Assembly (NCBI GenBank): GCA_028821635.1
Contig: JAPPDO010000324.1
Location: forward strand, 1-5,375
DNA from: Ekhidna sp.
GTDB taxonomy: Bacteria > Bacteroidota > Bacteroidia > Cytophagales > Cyclobacteriaceae
Reading direction: 5' to 3'
Length of the DNA stretch: 5,375 bases
The notes under the pieces were generated by a model. The model worked only from the letters and a program-made list of their open reading frames with translations. It did not search any database and was not told the origin of the DNA. Positions 1 through 5,375 of this stretch are shown one piece after another; position 1 is the stretch's first letter, and each line of letters opens with the position of its first letter. A program made the translations under genes and the position numbers.

Positions 1-585
1 CGTAGCGTCCATAAAATGAGTTCGACCCATTTTCACAACACTCATAAAATCTTCAGATTTCTTGAGGAGTGTATTTTTTAGCTTAGCAATTTTAGGAATC
101 GTATGCTCCGCAATTATCCTATATGCTGCAATGTGCATTGCAGTTGGGAAGGTGTCATTGGAGCTTTGGCTCTTGTTTACATCGTCGTTTGGATGAATGA
201 TTTTTTTGTCATCAGTGAGCGATCCGCCGTTCAAAACATGCGCACGATTAGCAATCACCTCGTTAACGTTCATATTGGATTGCGTTCCGGAACCTGTCTG
301 CCACACTACCAATGGGAAGTGATCATCCAGCTCTCCGTTTAGAATTTCTTCACATACTTTTCCGATCAAATCAGACTTTTCTTTTGGTAATATGCCAAGC
401 TCCATATTGGTCTTAGATGCTGATCTTTTCAGGATGGCAAAAGCACGGATAATCTCAATAGGCATCTGATTTTTTTCACCTCCAATCTTGAAATTATTTT
501 TTGACCGTTGGGTTTGAGCACCCCAGTATCTGTCGGCAGGAACCTTTACCTCACCCATTGTATCGTGTTCTATACGATATTCCAT
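1..585 (-). CDS. fumC: Class II fumarate hydratase (fumarase C), N-terminal part, cut by window edge
   Basis: Catalyses reversible hydration of fumarate to L-malate in the TCA cycle; a cytosolic, iron-independent, tetrameric enzyme of the aspartase/fumarase superfamily. Reading the minus strand from the ATG at 583-585 gives 195 uninterrupted codons to the window edge, about 40% of the usual ~465 residues. Visible family motifs are GSGTQSNMN (residues 98-106, substrate-binding loop), [14 protein letters not shown] (131-144) and GRTHFMDAT (about 187-195), whose His190 matches the conserved histidine near the E. coli FumC active site (His188). The GSSxMPxKxN signature lies beyond the edge. The N-terminus begins [13 protein letters not shown], typical of the family, which supports this start. 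There is no clear Shine-Dalgarno sequence. The gene is divergent from the membrane-protein gene at 1172. The NKSQSSND and GRTH motifs fit fumarase better than aspartase, but the full-length protein would settle it. Confidence 0.95.
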   Translation of the reverse strand, partial: MEYRIEHDTMGEVKVPADRYWGAQTQRSKNNFKIGGEKNQMPIEIIRAFAILKRSASKTNMELGILPKEKSDLIGKVCEEILNGELDDHFPLVVWQTGSGTQSNMNVNEVIANRAHVLNGGSLTDDKKIIHPNDDVNKSQSSNDTFPTAMHIAAYRIIAEHTIPKIAKLKNTLLKKSEDFMSVVKMGRTHFMDAT

Positions 586-605
586 CAGTTATGATTTAAT
601 AATCA

Positions 606-613
606 CAAATTTA
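606..613 (-). promoter_or_regulatory. Candidate -7 promoter element of fumC
   Basis: On the minus strand this reads TAAATTTG, an exact match to the Bacteroidota -7 consensus TAnnTTTG, placed 20 nt upstream of the fumC ATG. This would give a short leader of roughly 14 nt. I see no clean TTTG -33 partner at 17-23 nt, so support is only the one element and its position. In A/T-rich DNA such a match can arise by chance. Confidence 0.35.
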
Positions 614-657
614 ATCACGGAATTAGCAGGAATTGATACTGATTTTTACACTCCGGG

Positions 658-696
658 ATTTTATTTTATTTTTATTTATAATTATTCTAAATAAAT
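658..696. other. A/T-only tract upstream of fumC
   Basis: A run of 29 bases made only of A and T (658-686), continuing after a single C to 696. It lies 45-85 nt upstream of the candidate fumC -7 element, where an A/T-rich upstream activating stretch could sit, and just outside the left end of the IS relic. It has no coding potential. A role as an UP-like element or as a preferred insertion target is inference. Confidence 0.4.
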
Positions 697-722
697 GACA
701 GTTCACATACTTCTAATAGATT

Positions 723-1163
723 GAGACCTTTGCACATGAAGTTAGACAAAAGGCTCGAATGATCTAACCTAGAGGCATAAGCTATCTTTTAGAAGCAATA
801 GCACAATATCTCATGCGAGACCCGGGCTAGTAGTACGGCATAGGTGCGTCTAATGATAAAGTGGGTCAGTAAAAGGGGCTAAAACGAGAGATTTAATCAG
901 GATATGCAGAGAAGATGGGTCAAAAAATTTACACAATGACGATATAATTCTAAGATTTAATCAAAACACTGGGGCGCAGAAAAATTAGACTATTTATGTA
1001 AAATTCTTGATGCGTTAACTCGGAGAAAAGAACCGGCCTTCTTAATACTTGGTTTGAGCGGCCACATGGACAACTTTAATTAGTTGCTTAAATGATATCG
1101 TTGAAAATGATGAAGTGCTTAGGCGAATGTGCTAACTTCGGACTTTAATAAAAAAGTAATCTC
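723..1163 (+). mobile_element. Decayed IS5-family insertion sequence relic
   Basis: The left boundary is drawn at GAGACCTTTGCA (723-734), a type of terminus I recall from IS5-family elements. Ends beginning GAG are common in several IS5 subgroups. The inner part of this end, GAAGTTAG (738-745), recurs inverted as CTAACTTC at 1132-1139, and the stretch finishes AGTAATCTC (1155-1163), resembling the expected AGGTCTC terminus with an insertion between. Between these ends lie transposase-like fragments in successive frames (separate entry), in the expected order and at the expected distance from the left end. At about 440 nt it is roughly half the size of a complete IS5-type element, so the C-terminal half of the transposase is missing. 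No clear target-site duplication is visible. It fills most of the 586-nt gap between fumC and the membrane-protein gene. The right boundary is uncertain. Confidence 0.5.
882..1083 (+). pseudogene. IS5-family transposase remnant, several frameshifts
   Basis: Three frames read in order resemble the N-terminal half of IS5-type DDE transposases. First, 882-920 gives KREI, a stop, then SGYAEKMG, comparable to the family's REI...SGCQWRML. Second, 923-970 gives KNLHNDDIILRFNQ, comparable to PKNFPxYxxVYYYFxxW. Third, 970-1083 begins W and contains KILDALTRR then KEPAFLILGLS, comparable to the segment leading into the first catalytic aspartate (xPSxxIIDSQSVKT). Here the aspartate codon would have become GGT (Gly). 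Internal stops and frame changes, and loss of the remaining DDE residues, make it non-functional. Each match is short and from memory, but the order, spacing and agreement with the left inverted repeat support it. The alternative is random open sequence. Confidence 0.45.
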
Positions 1164-1171
1164 TATCCGCA

Positions 1172-2545
1172 TTGCTGAGATTTTTTAAAATAAACGACCC
1201 TTATAGACTTGTATTTATTTTCTTTTTGTTGGTCCTTATCAGGATAGGTCAAAGTTTTTTTGTTACTGAGTTATCTTTTTACAATCTGAAATGGCTCCTT
1301 TTGGGACAATGGCTGGGGAGAGGGTTTTCTATGTATTCTGAAACTTTTGACTATACGGGTCCGATTGCTGCATTTGTCTACAAATGGCTGGATACTTTTT
1401 TTGGGCGAAGCCAATTTCTACATTATGCAAGTAGTACGGTGATCATTACCATTCAGGCGGGTATTTTCAATAGCTTTCTTCTTAAAAACAAGATATACAA
1501 TGAAAGCAGCTATTTACCTGCTTTTTTGTATATGATCGTAGCGGCTAGTATCCCTGATTTTATGGCTCTCTCACCGCAGCTTATGAGCTTAACATTCATT
1601 CTTCCTACACTTGGAAATGTACTCAGACGCATCAATAATCAAGTTACGGACGAACTCTTTTTAAGTTCGGGAATTTATCTTGGGATTGCGACAATGTGTT
1701 ATCTTCCGGCAGTGGTCTACTTTCCGGTCTTTCTATTTTCATTTATACTTTTCAGCAACGTTATCTTGCGCAGGTTGCTTTTGTATCTTTTTGGGTTCTT
1801 GATGGTGTTTATCATTTGTTTGATTTACTTCTATTGGCTGGACACTCATCGTGTTTTTCTTGAATACTTTCTTTTGGATGGATTATTTATGAGTGCGGTC
1901 TCCCCAATCTCCTTTGAAGAATCTTTAATTCTGGTGTCTCCTTTTGCTTTCATTTTTTTACTTTCTATTATCAAGACCTGGATGTCAGCGAGGTTCACTA
2001 GCTTTCAACAGAAGGCACAGCAAGTGCTATGGCTTACGCTGTTGGGGGGGGTAGTTACTTTTTTATTGTCTAATGAGAAATCCATTCATGAGCTAATATT
2101 TTGCGTTCCGATTATATGTTATTTTTGGACACACTACTTTATCTTACTACGACGATGGATTTTTAGGGTAACAATGCCGGTTTTACTGGTTTTAGGCTTG
2201 CCTGTTTTTTCGTGCTTTACGTACATACGTTCAGTTGCGCCACTAACAATAAGTTCTACGAACGTGTTTCACGAAGGAACGATGTTGCTCGGAGAAAAAA
2301 TTGAGGTTTACTCAACAGTAGCAATTAATACGCCGTGTTTTAATGAAAAAATAACCGAAAAAGCTTTTGAAGGGATTAACTACTATGCATCGGCAAGCAG
2401 AATCTATGAAATTTTCATAAAGATTGATCCAAGCTATATTGTTGATGAGCTAGGCATTATGGATCAACTTGAGTTTAGATACCCTCATTTGGCAGATCAT
2501 TACCAGAAAGTCAATTCAAATATTTATCGTAAAATCAGCCATTGA
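1172..2545 (+). CDS. Uncharacterised polytopic membrane protein, TTG start
   Basis: A 457-residue integral membrane protein with roughly ten to twelve hydrophobic segments: about 11-31, 63-76, 85-104, 115-134, 138-150, 163-199 (likely two), 201-221, 252-268, 285-300, 305-326 and 330-352. A polar C-terminal domain of about 100 residues (353-457) follows. The first loop carries a DYTGP motif (60-64), reminiscent of the D-x-x-GP stretch after TM1 in some GT-C/ArnT-like glycosyltransferases. The general layout recalls DUF6427-type proteins of Bacteroidota. Neither link is proven and function is unknown. The TTG start is favoured because an in-frame stop lies at 1157-1159, no ATG or GTG occurs before residue 54, and the MLRFFKINDPYR start precedes TM1 well. 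No ribosome binding site is seen. The frame is intact apart from an eight-G run at 2044-2051. The 3' end overlaps convergent rpiB by 11 nt. Confidence 0.8.
   Translation: MLRFFKINDPYRLVFIFFLLVLIRIGQSFFVTELSFYNLKWLLLGQWLGRGFSMYSETFDYTGPIAAFVYKWLDTFFGRSQFLHYASSTVIITIQAGIFNSFLLKNKIYNESSYLPAFLYMIVAASIPDFMALSPQLMSLTFILPTLGNVLRRINNQVTDELFLSSGIYLGIATMCYLPAVVYFPVFLFSFILFSNVILRRLLLYLFGFLMVFIICLIYFYWLDTHRVFLEYFLLDGLFMSAVSPISFEESLILVSPFAFIFLLSIIKTWMSARFTSFQQKAQQVLWLTLLGGVVTFLLSNEKSIHELIFCVPIICYFWTHYFILLRRWIFRVTMPVLLVLGLPVFSCFTYIRSVAPLTISSTNVFHEGTMLLGEKIEVYSTVAINTPCFNEKITEKAFEGINYYASASRIYEIFIKIDPSYIVDELGIMDQLEFRYPHLADHYQKVNSNIYRKISH
2044..2051 (+). repeat. Homopolymeric G8 tract inside the membrane-protein gene
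   Basis: Eight consecutive G residues fall across the codons for Leu-Gly-Gly-Val (about residues 291-294), within the hydrophobic segment at 285-300. At eight Gs the frame is open. Gain or loss of one base would truncate the last third of the protein. It stands out in A/T-rich surroundings. It could be a slippage-prone site or a neutral accident of Gly codon use. Confidence 0.6.
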
Positions 2546-2963
2546 TTTTATCAACTCTTCGTTGATGTCTCCCGGCCTCAAAACCTGTATTTAAAAAAGT
2601 AGCAACGAGCGTCTCCGCAAGTTCGTAAGCAATAAATCTGGCAGGGATGCAGATAATATTGGCGTTATTATGCTGTCGGGCAAGGGCGACCAGCTCAGTA
2701 TTCCAGCAGAGAGCGGCTCTCACATTTTTGTGCTTATTCGCCGTAATTGCCACACCATTCCCACTTCCACAAATCAGCACACCTAAGTCGCTGTCCTTTG
2801 AGGCAATGGACAAAGCCAACGGGTGAACATGATCCGGGTAGTCTACGGAAGTATCCGATTCGGGTCCAAAATCCACCAACTTATGGTTCTCTCCCTCTAA
2901 AAATTTAATGAGCCTTTGTTTGTAATAGAATCCGGCATGGTCTCCTCCTATTGCTATTTTCAT
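2535..2963 (-). CDS. rpiB: Ribose-5-phosphate isomerase B (RpiB/LacAB family)
   Basis: Interconverts D-ribose 5-phosphate and D-ribulose 5-phosphate in the non-oxidative pentose phosphate pathway; a cytosolic, dimeric or tetrameric enzyme. At 142 residues it matches the family's usual ~145-150. Visible are the N-terminal Rossmann-like strand with GGDHAG (6-11; Asp8-His9 bind substrate), Cys65 in CGSGNGVAITANK (65-77), the position of the catalytic base in E. coli RpiB, and His98 in RQHNNANI, matching the ring-opening histidine. The C-terminal GRHQRRVDKI holds phosphate-binding arginines. LacA/LacB and other sugar-phosphate isomerases share the fold, but the CGSGNG form fits RpiB. Its ATG overlaps the tatC stop by 4 nt (ATGA, 2960-2963), implying translational coupling as the third gene of glyA-tatC-rpiB. 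Its last 11 nt overlap the end of the convergent membrane-protein gene. Confidence 0.96.
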   Translation of the reverse strand: MKIAIGGDHAGFYYKQRLIKFLEGENHKLVDFGPESDTSVDYPDHVHPLALSIASKDSDLGVLICGSGNGVAITANKHKNVRAALCWNTELVALARQHNNANIICIPARFIAYELAETLVATFLNTGFEAGRHQRRVDKING

Positions 2964-3784
2964 GAGTTTAAACGTTTAGCCTCTTTTCTTTCGATTCGTT
3001 TTGCTATAAAGATACTTAATTGGTAAAGCAACATCAATGGAAGTGCGATTAAAATTTGGCTGAATGGATCGGGAGGTGTAATGACGGCACCTAGCACCAA
3101 TATGATAATAATGGCATGTTTCCTATACCTCCTCATCAATACGGAGCTTATTATTCCTGCTTTGGTAAGAAAATAAACAACGACCGGAAGCTGAAATAAA
3201 ATACCTGCTCCCAACACAATCATAGTTACCGTGCTTATGTAAGAAGAAAGATCAAAAAGATTCTGAAGCGTATTTGATATTTCATAAGAGGCGAAGAACC
3301 GAACAGATATTGGGGCGATCACAAAATACCCAAAAAGAACCCCAAGCATAAAAAGCAAGCTGACTGAAAAAGTAGCTCCCCTTGAGGTTTTTCGTTCTCT
3401 TGGGCGAAGGCCCGGTCTTATAAATCTCCAGATTTCCCAAAACAAATAAGGAAAACCTAGTATTAATCCCACAGCAAAAGAAACAGTGACATGCATCATA
3501 AACTGACCGCTTAATCTTCTACTGACCAATTCAAATGGGAGTGTGTCAATGCACAAAGCAGGGGTTTTTAAGATTGCTGATAACTCACACAACCTTCGAT
3601 ACGTCCAAAAATCAGTTCTGGAAGGTCCTAGAATTATGGTATCTATGACAAATGTTTTTGCAATGAACGCTGCAATCGCCACAATAACAATCGCAATTAG
3701 TGATCTTATAATGTGCCATCTAAGTTCTTCGAGATGATCAAGGAAAGACATCTCTTTCTCATCTGAGATTTGATCTAGCGGCAT
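2960..3784 (-). CDS. tatC: Sec-independent protein translocase subunit TatC
   Basis: Inner-membrane receptor core of the twin-arginine translocation pathway, which binds twin-arginine signal peptides and exports folded proteins with TatA/TatB partners. At 274 residues it is near the usual ~250. Conserved features are the cytoplasmic N-terminus SFLDHLEELRWHI (13-25; Glu and Arg of the signal-peptide site), FPYLFWEIWRFIRPGLRPRER (111-131; Glu117 corresponds to E. coli Glu103) and ITPPDPFSQ (235-243; Asp239 corresponds to E. coli Asp211). Six membrane segments fit at about 27-46, 97-117, 138-158, 184-206, 222-236 and 241-259. The first periplasmic loop (47-95) is long and contains two cysteines, Cys66 and Cys78. 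A basic tail ends the protein. Its ATG overlaps the glyA stop (TAATG, 3782-3786). No tatA or tatB is present in the window, so the partner must be encoded elsewhere. Confidence 0.97.
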   Translation of the reverse strand: MPLDQISDEKEMSFLDHLEELRWHIIRSLIAIVIVAIAAFIAKTFVIDTIILGPSRTDFWTYRRLCELSAILKTPALCIDTLPFELVSRRLSGQFMMHVTVSFAVGLILGFPYLFWEIWRFIRPGLRPRERKTSRGATFSVSLLFMLGVLFGYFVIAPISVRFFASYEISNTLQNLFDLSSYISTVTMIVLGAGILFQLPVVVYFLTKAGIISSVLMRRYRKHAIIIILVLGAVITPPDPFSQILIALPLMLLYQLSIFIAKRIERKEAKRLNS

Positions 3785-5058
3785 TATGCTTTAAAAAGAG
3801 GGAAAGAAGTCATCCATTCATTAACCTCTTGTTTGATTTCATTCAGGAAGGATTCGCTTTCATGGTTCTCGACCGCCTTATCAATCAAGTCAACGATTCT
3901 GATCATATCTTCTTCGCAAAGCCCTCGAGTGGTAATAGCAGGAGTCCCTATTCTCATCCCGGAAGTAACAAAGGGACTTCTCTCATCGAAAGGAACCATA
4001 TTTTTATTTACTGTTATATCAGCTTTGATCAAGGCATTCTCAGCATCCTTTCCTGTGATATTTTTTGATTTTAAATCTATCAATATTAAATGATTATCCG
4101 TTCCTTGTGAGATAACATCATAGCCCTTGCTGACAAATGCCTCCGCCATGACTTTAGCATTTTTCTTAACCCTGAGAATGTAATCCATGTACTCATCTGA
4201 CAATGCCTCTTCAAAAGCGACAGCTTTAGCAGCAATAATATGTTCCAGCGGCCCGCCCTGCGTACCCGGGAAAACTCCGGAGTCTAAAAGAGCACTCAAT
4301 TTTTTAACCACCCCTTTGAGATTTTTAAGTCCCCAAGGATTTTCAATATCATCCCGCACCAGAATCAATCCGCCCCTTGGGCCTCTGAGTGTCTTATGAG
4401 TGGTGGTGGTCACGATGTGGCAGAACTCCAAAGGGTCATTCAATAATCCCCTTGCAATCAGTCCGGAGGGATGCGAAATGTCAGCCAGAAGTAAGGCCCC
4501 GACCTCGTCAGCTATTGCCCTGAATCGGGCATAATCCCAGTCTCTGCTATATGCTGAGGCACCACAGATAATCATTTTAGGCTGATCAGCTTTGGCCGCT
4601 TTCTCAAGCCGGTCATAATCAATCAACCCGGATTCTTTTTCTACTCCATAGAAACTTGGATTGTAAAGCTTGCCGGATAAATTGACAGGAGATCCGTGAG
4701 AGAGATGACCGCCATGGGCTAGGTCAAAACCTAAAATTTTATCTCCCTTGTTCAGGCATGACAGCATAACAGCAGCGTTGGCCTGTGCACCGGAGTGTGG
4801 CTGGACATTAGCCCAACTTGCGCCAAACAACGCTTTTGCCCTGTCCCTCGCCAATTCTTCAATTTGATCTACAACCTCACACCCTCCATAATATCTTTTG
4901 CCGGGAAGCCCTTCCGCATATTTATTTGTCAAAACACTGCCGGCGGCTTCCTGCACTTGTGGAGATACAATGTTTTCTGAGGCGATTAATTCTATCCCCT
5001 CTCTCTGCCTCTTCTCCTCTGCGCTGATGAGATCAAATATTTCTGTGTCCTTCTTCAT
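3784..5058 (-). CDS. glyA: Serine hydroxymethyltransferase
   Basis: PLP-dependent cytosolic enzyme converting serine plus tetrahydrofolate to glycine plus 5,10-methylene-tetrahydrofolate, the main source of one-carbon units for purines, thymidylate and methionine. Length of 424 residues is normal. Visible are ELIASEN (23-29), the active-site loop [16 protein letters not shown] (44-59), [11 protein letters not shown] (84-94), [13 protein letters not shown] (192-204; Asp193 pairs with the PLP ring nitrogen), the PLP-lysine motif [14 protein letters not shown] (217-230; Lys222 forms the Schiff base), VFPGTQGGP (262-270) and SGMRIGTPA (366-374; Arg369 binds the substrate carboxylate). All key residues are present. 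The ATG at 5056-5058 is followed by the normal N-terminus. It is first in the minus-strand cluster and its stop overlaps the tatC start by one base. A TAnnTTTG-like element sits only 4 nt upstream of the ATG. Confidence 0.98.
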   Translation of the reverse strand: MKKDTEIFDLISAEEKRQREGIELIASENIVSPQVQEAAGSVLTNKYAEGLPGKRYYGGCEVVDQIEELARDRAKALFGASWANVQPHSGAQANAAVMLSCLNKGDKILGFDLAHGGHLSHGSPVNLSGKLYNPSFYGVEKESGLIDYDRLEKAAKADQPKMIICGASAYSRDWDYARFRAIADEVGALLLADISHPSGLIARGLLNDPLEFCHIVTTTTHKTLRGPRGGLILVRDDIENPWGLKNLKGVVKKLSALLDSGVFPGTQGGPLEHIIAAKAVAFEEALSDEYMDYILRVKKNAKVMAEAFVSKGYDVISQGTDNHLILIDLKSKNITGKDAENALIKADITVNKNMVPFDERSPFVTSGMRIGTPAITTRGLCEEDMIRIVDLIDKAVENHESESFLNEIKQEVNEWMTSFPLFKA

Positions 5059-5062
5059 CTCA

Positions 5063-5070
5063 CAAAATTA
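5063..5070 (-). promoter_or_regulatory. Candidate -7 promoter element of glyA
   Basis: On the minus strand this reads TAATTTTG, matching the Bacteroidota TAnnTTTG consensus, and ends 4 nt before the glyA ATG. If used, transcription would begin at or next to the start codon and give a leaderless or nearly leaderless glyA mRNA. No TTTG partner is seen at 17-23 nt upstream; a TTG lies only about 14 nt away. It is the only such match in 5059-5375. It may be fortuitous. Confidence 0.25.
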
Positions 5071-5083
5071 ATTGGAAAATCCA

Positions 5084-5368
5084 TCAATAGCTGAAGCCGT
5101 ATCCTTCAACCACCTGAGGCTCCTCTTCGCATACTTCCCTGAAAAGTTTACTTTGGCGAAGTCATACTATTTTGTAATTTTTAATCCATGCTTTGCCATC
5201 GTATCCGTTGCCATTTTGTATGATTTGATGCTGACCGATTTGGTTTTGTTTTATGTTTTGCTGAGATTTTCTCAAGTCTGTTGTGAATCCCATCCCGAAA
5301 TAGGTTGACACTAACGAAGTGTCATTAAGAAAAAAAATAAACTTCTCATCTCCAATGGTGTAACAACC
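5084..5368 (-). pseudogene. Possible decayed or interrupted gene remnant upstream of glyA
   Basis: One minus-strand frame is open from 5368 to a TGA at 5162-5164, and continues in the same frame to another TGA at 5084-5086, so 95 codons carry a single interruption. An ATG at 5291-5293 would give 43 codons to the first stop. The first part includes TYFGMGFTTDLRKSQQN and GNGYDGKAWIKNYKIV. The second includes FREVCEEEPQVVEGYGFSY. A competing minus-strand frame, ending at TAA 5068-5070, also looks protein-like (YDFAKVNFSGKYAKRSLRW). I recognise no family in either. A frameshifted or truncated 3' end of a gene lying mostly outside the window would explain this, but chance open sequence is equally possible. 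No intact gene is evident in 5059-5375. Confidence 0.2.
5306..5324. repeat. Perfect 7+7 inverted repeat with 5-nt spacer
   Basis: TGACACT (5306-5312), spacer AACGA, then AGTGTCA (5318-5324). On the plus strand it is followed after four bases by an A-rich stretch (5328-5340). On the minus strand the T-rich stretch comes before the hairpin, so neither orientation has the hairpin-then-U-tract order of an intrinsic terminator. It may be an operator-like binding site about 250 nt upstream of glyA, or part of the end of an element that runs out of the window. Confidence 0.6.
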
Positions 5369-5375
5369 TCACAGG

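Noticed and set aside
103..342. 79-codon plus-strand open frame within the fumC region
   Set aside because: It is antisense to well-conserved fumarase motifs on the minus strand and its own product resembles no family.
740..900. tRNA, riboswitch or small RNA in the fumC-membrane gene gap
   Set aside because: A GGCTCGAAT stretch near 752 hints at a T-loop, but no acceptor, anticodon or D-arm pairing fits around it, and no conserved riboswitch core was recognised.
2542..2566. Hairpin ATCAAC-TCTTC-GTTGAT as a terminator at the convergent junction
   Set aside because: The stem is only 6 bp, A/T-rich, and is not followed by a T run on either strand. It is also part of rpiB coding sequence.
3543..4399. 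Several plus-strand open frames of 60-90 codons opposite tatC and glyA
   Set aside because: All are antisense shadows of strongly conserved TatC and SHMT coding sequence, with no start signals of their own.
5072..5308. 78-codon plus-strand open frame upstream of glyA
   Set aside because: It has no ribosome binding site or recognisable domain, and the minus strand over the same bases looks at least as protein-like. A real small hydrophobic protein cannot be fully excluded.
5306..5340. Palindrome plus homopolymer as a Rho-independent terminator
   Set aside because: The homopolymer is A-rich after the hairpin on the plus strand and T-rich before it on the minus strand, the wrong order for an intrinsic terminator in either direction.
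1..5375. A novel defence, CRISPR or toxin-antitoxin system
   Set aside because: No repeat array, small paired genes, nuclease or reverse transcriptase motifs are visible. The intact genes other than the membrane protein are ordinary housekeeping genes.

Overview
The window looks like a chromosomal segment from a member of the Bacteroidota, most likely of the Cytophagales type. The serine hydroxymethyltransferase and TatC sequences have the look of that phylum (for example the [12 protein letters not shown] stretch of GlyA). No start codon has a convincing Shine-Dalgarno sequence. Elements resembling the Bacteroidota -7 promoter box (TAnnTTTG) lie just upstream of two genes. The assignment rests on recalled family resemblance, not on a search.

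Layout, left to right. Bases 1-585 (minus strand) hold the first 195 codons of a class II fumarase, fumC, cut by the window edge. Bases 586-1171 are a divergent intergenic region with no intact gene. It holds a candidate fumC promoter, an A/T-only tract, and what I read as a heavily decayed IS5-family insertion sequence: a GAGACCTTTGCA end at 723, transposase fragments in three frames, and a weak matching inverted end finishing near 1163. Bases 1172-2545 (plus strand) encode a 457-residue polytopic membrane protein of unknown function that starts with TTG. Bases 2535-5058 (minus strand) are a very tight cluster transcribed glyA -> tatC -> rpiB, with junction overlaps of 1 and 4 nt. The membrane gene and rpiB converge and overlap by 11 nt at their 3' ends. 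Bases 5059-5375 hold no intact gene. They contain a candidate glyA promoter element, a perfect 7+7 palindrome, and an interrupted minus-strand open frame that may be a gene remnant.

Functionally these are mainly housekeeping genes. Fumarase acts in the TCA cycle, GlyA makes glycine and one-carbon units from serine, RpiB interconverts pentose phosphates, and TatC is the core receptor of the twin-arginine export pathway. GlyA and RpiB both feed nucleotide and one-carbon metabolism. TatC shares their transcript without an obvious biochemical link. I see no CRISPR array, tRNA, rRNA, riboswitch, toxin-antitoxin pair or defence cassette, and no persuasive sign of a new system. The most noteworthy items are the IS relic abutting the membrane-protein gene, that uncharacterised protein itself, and the unresolved region upstream of glyA.
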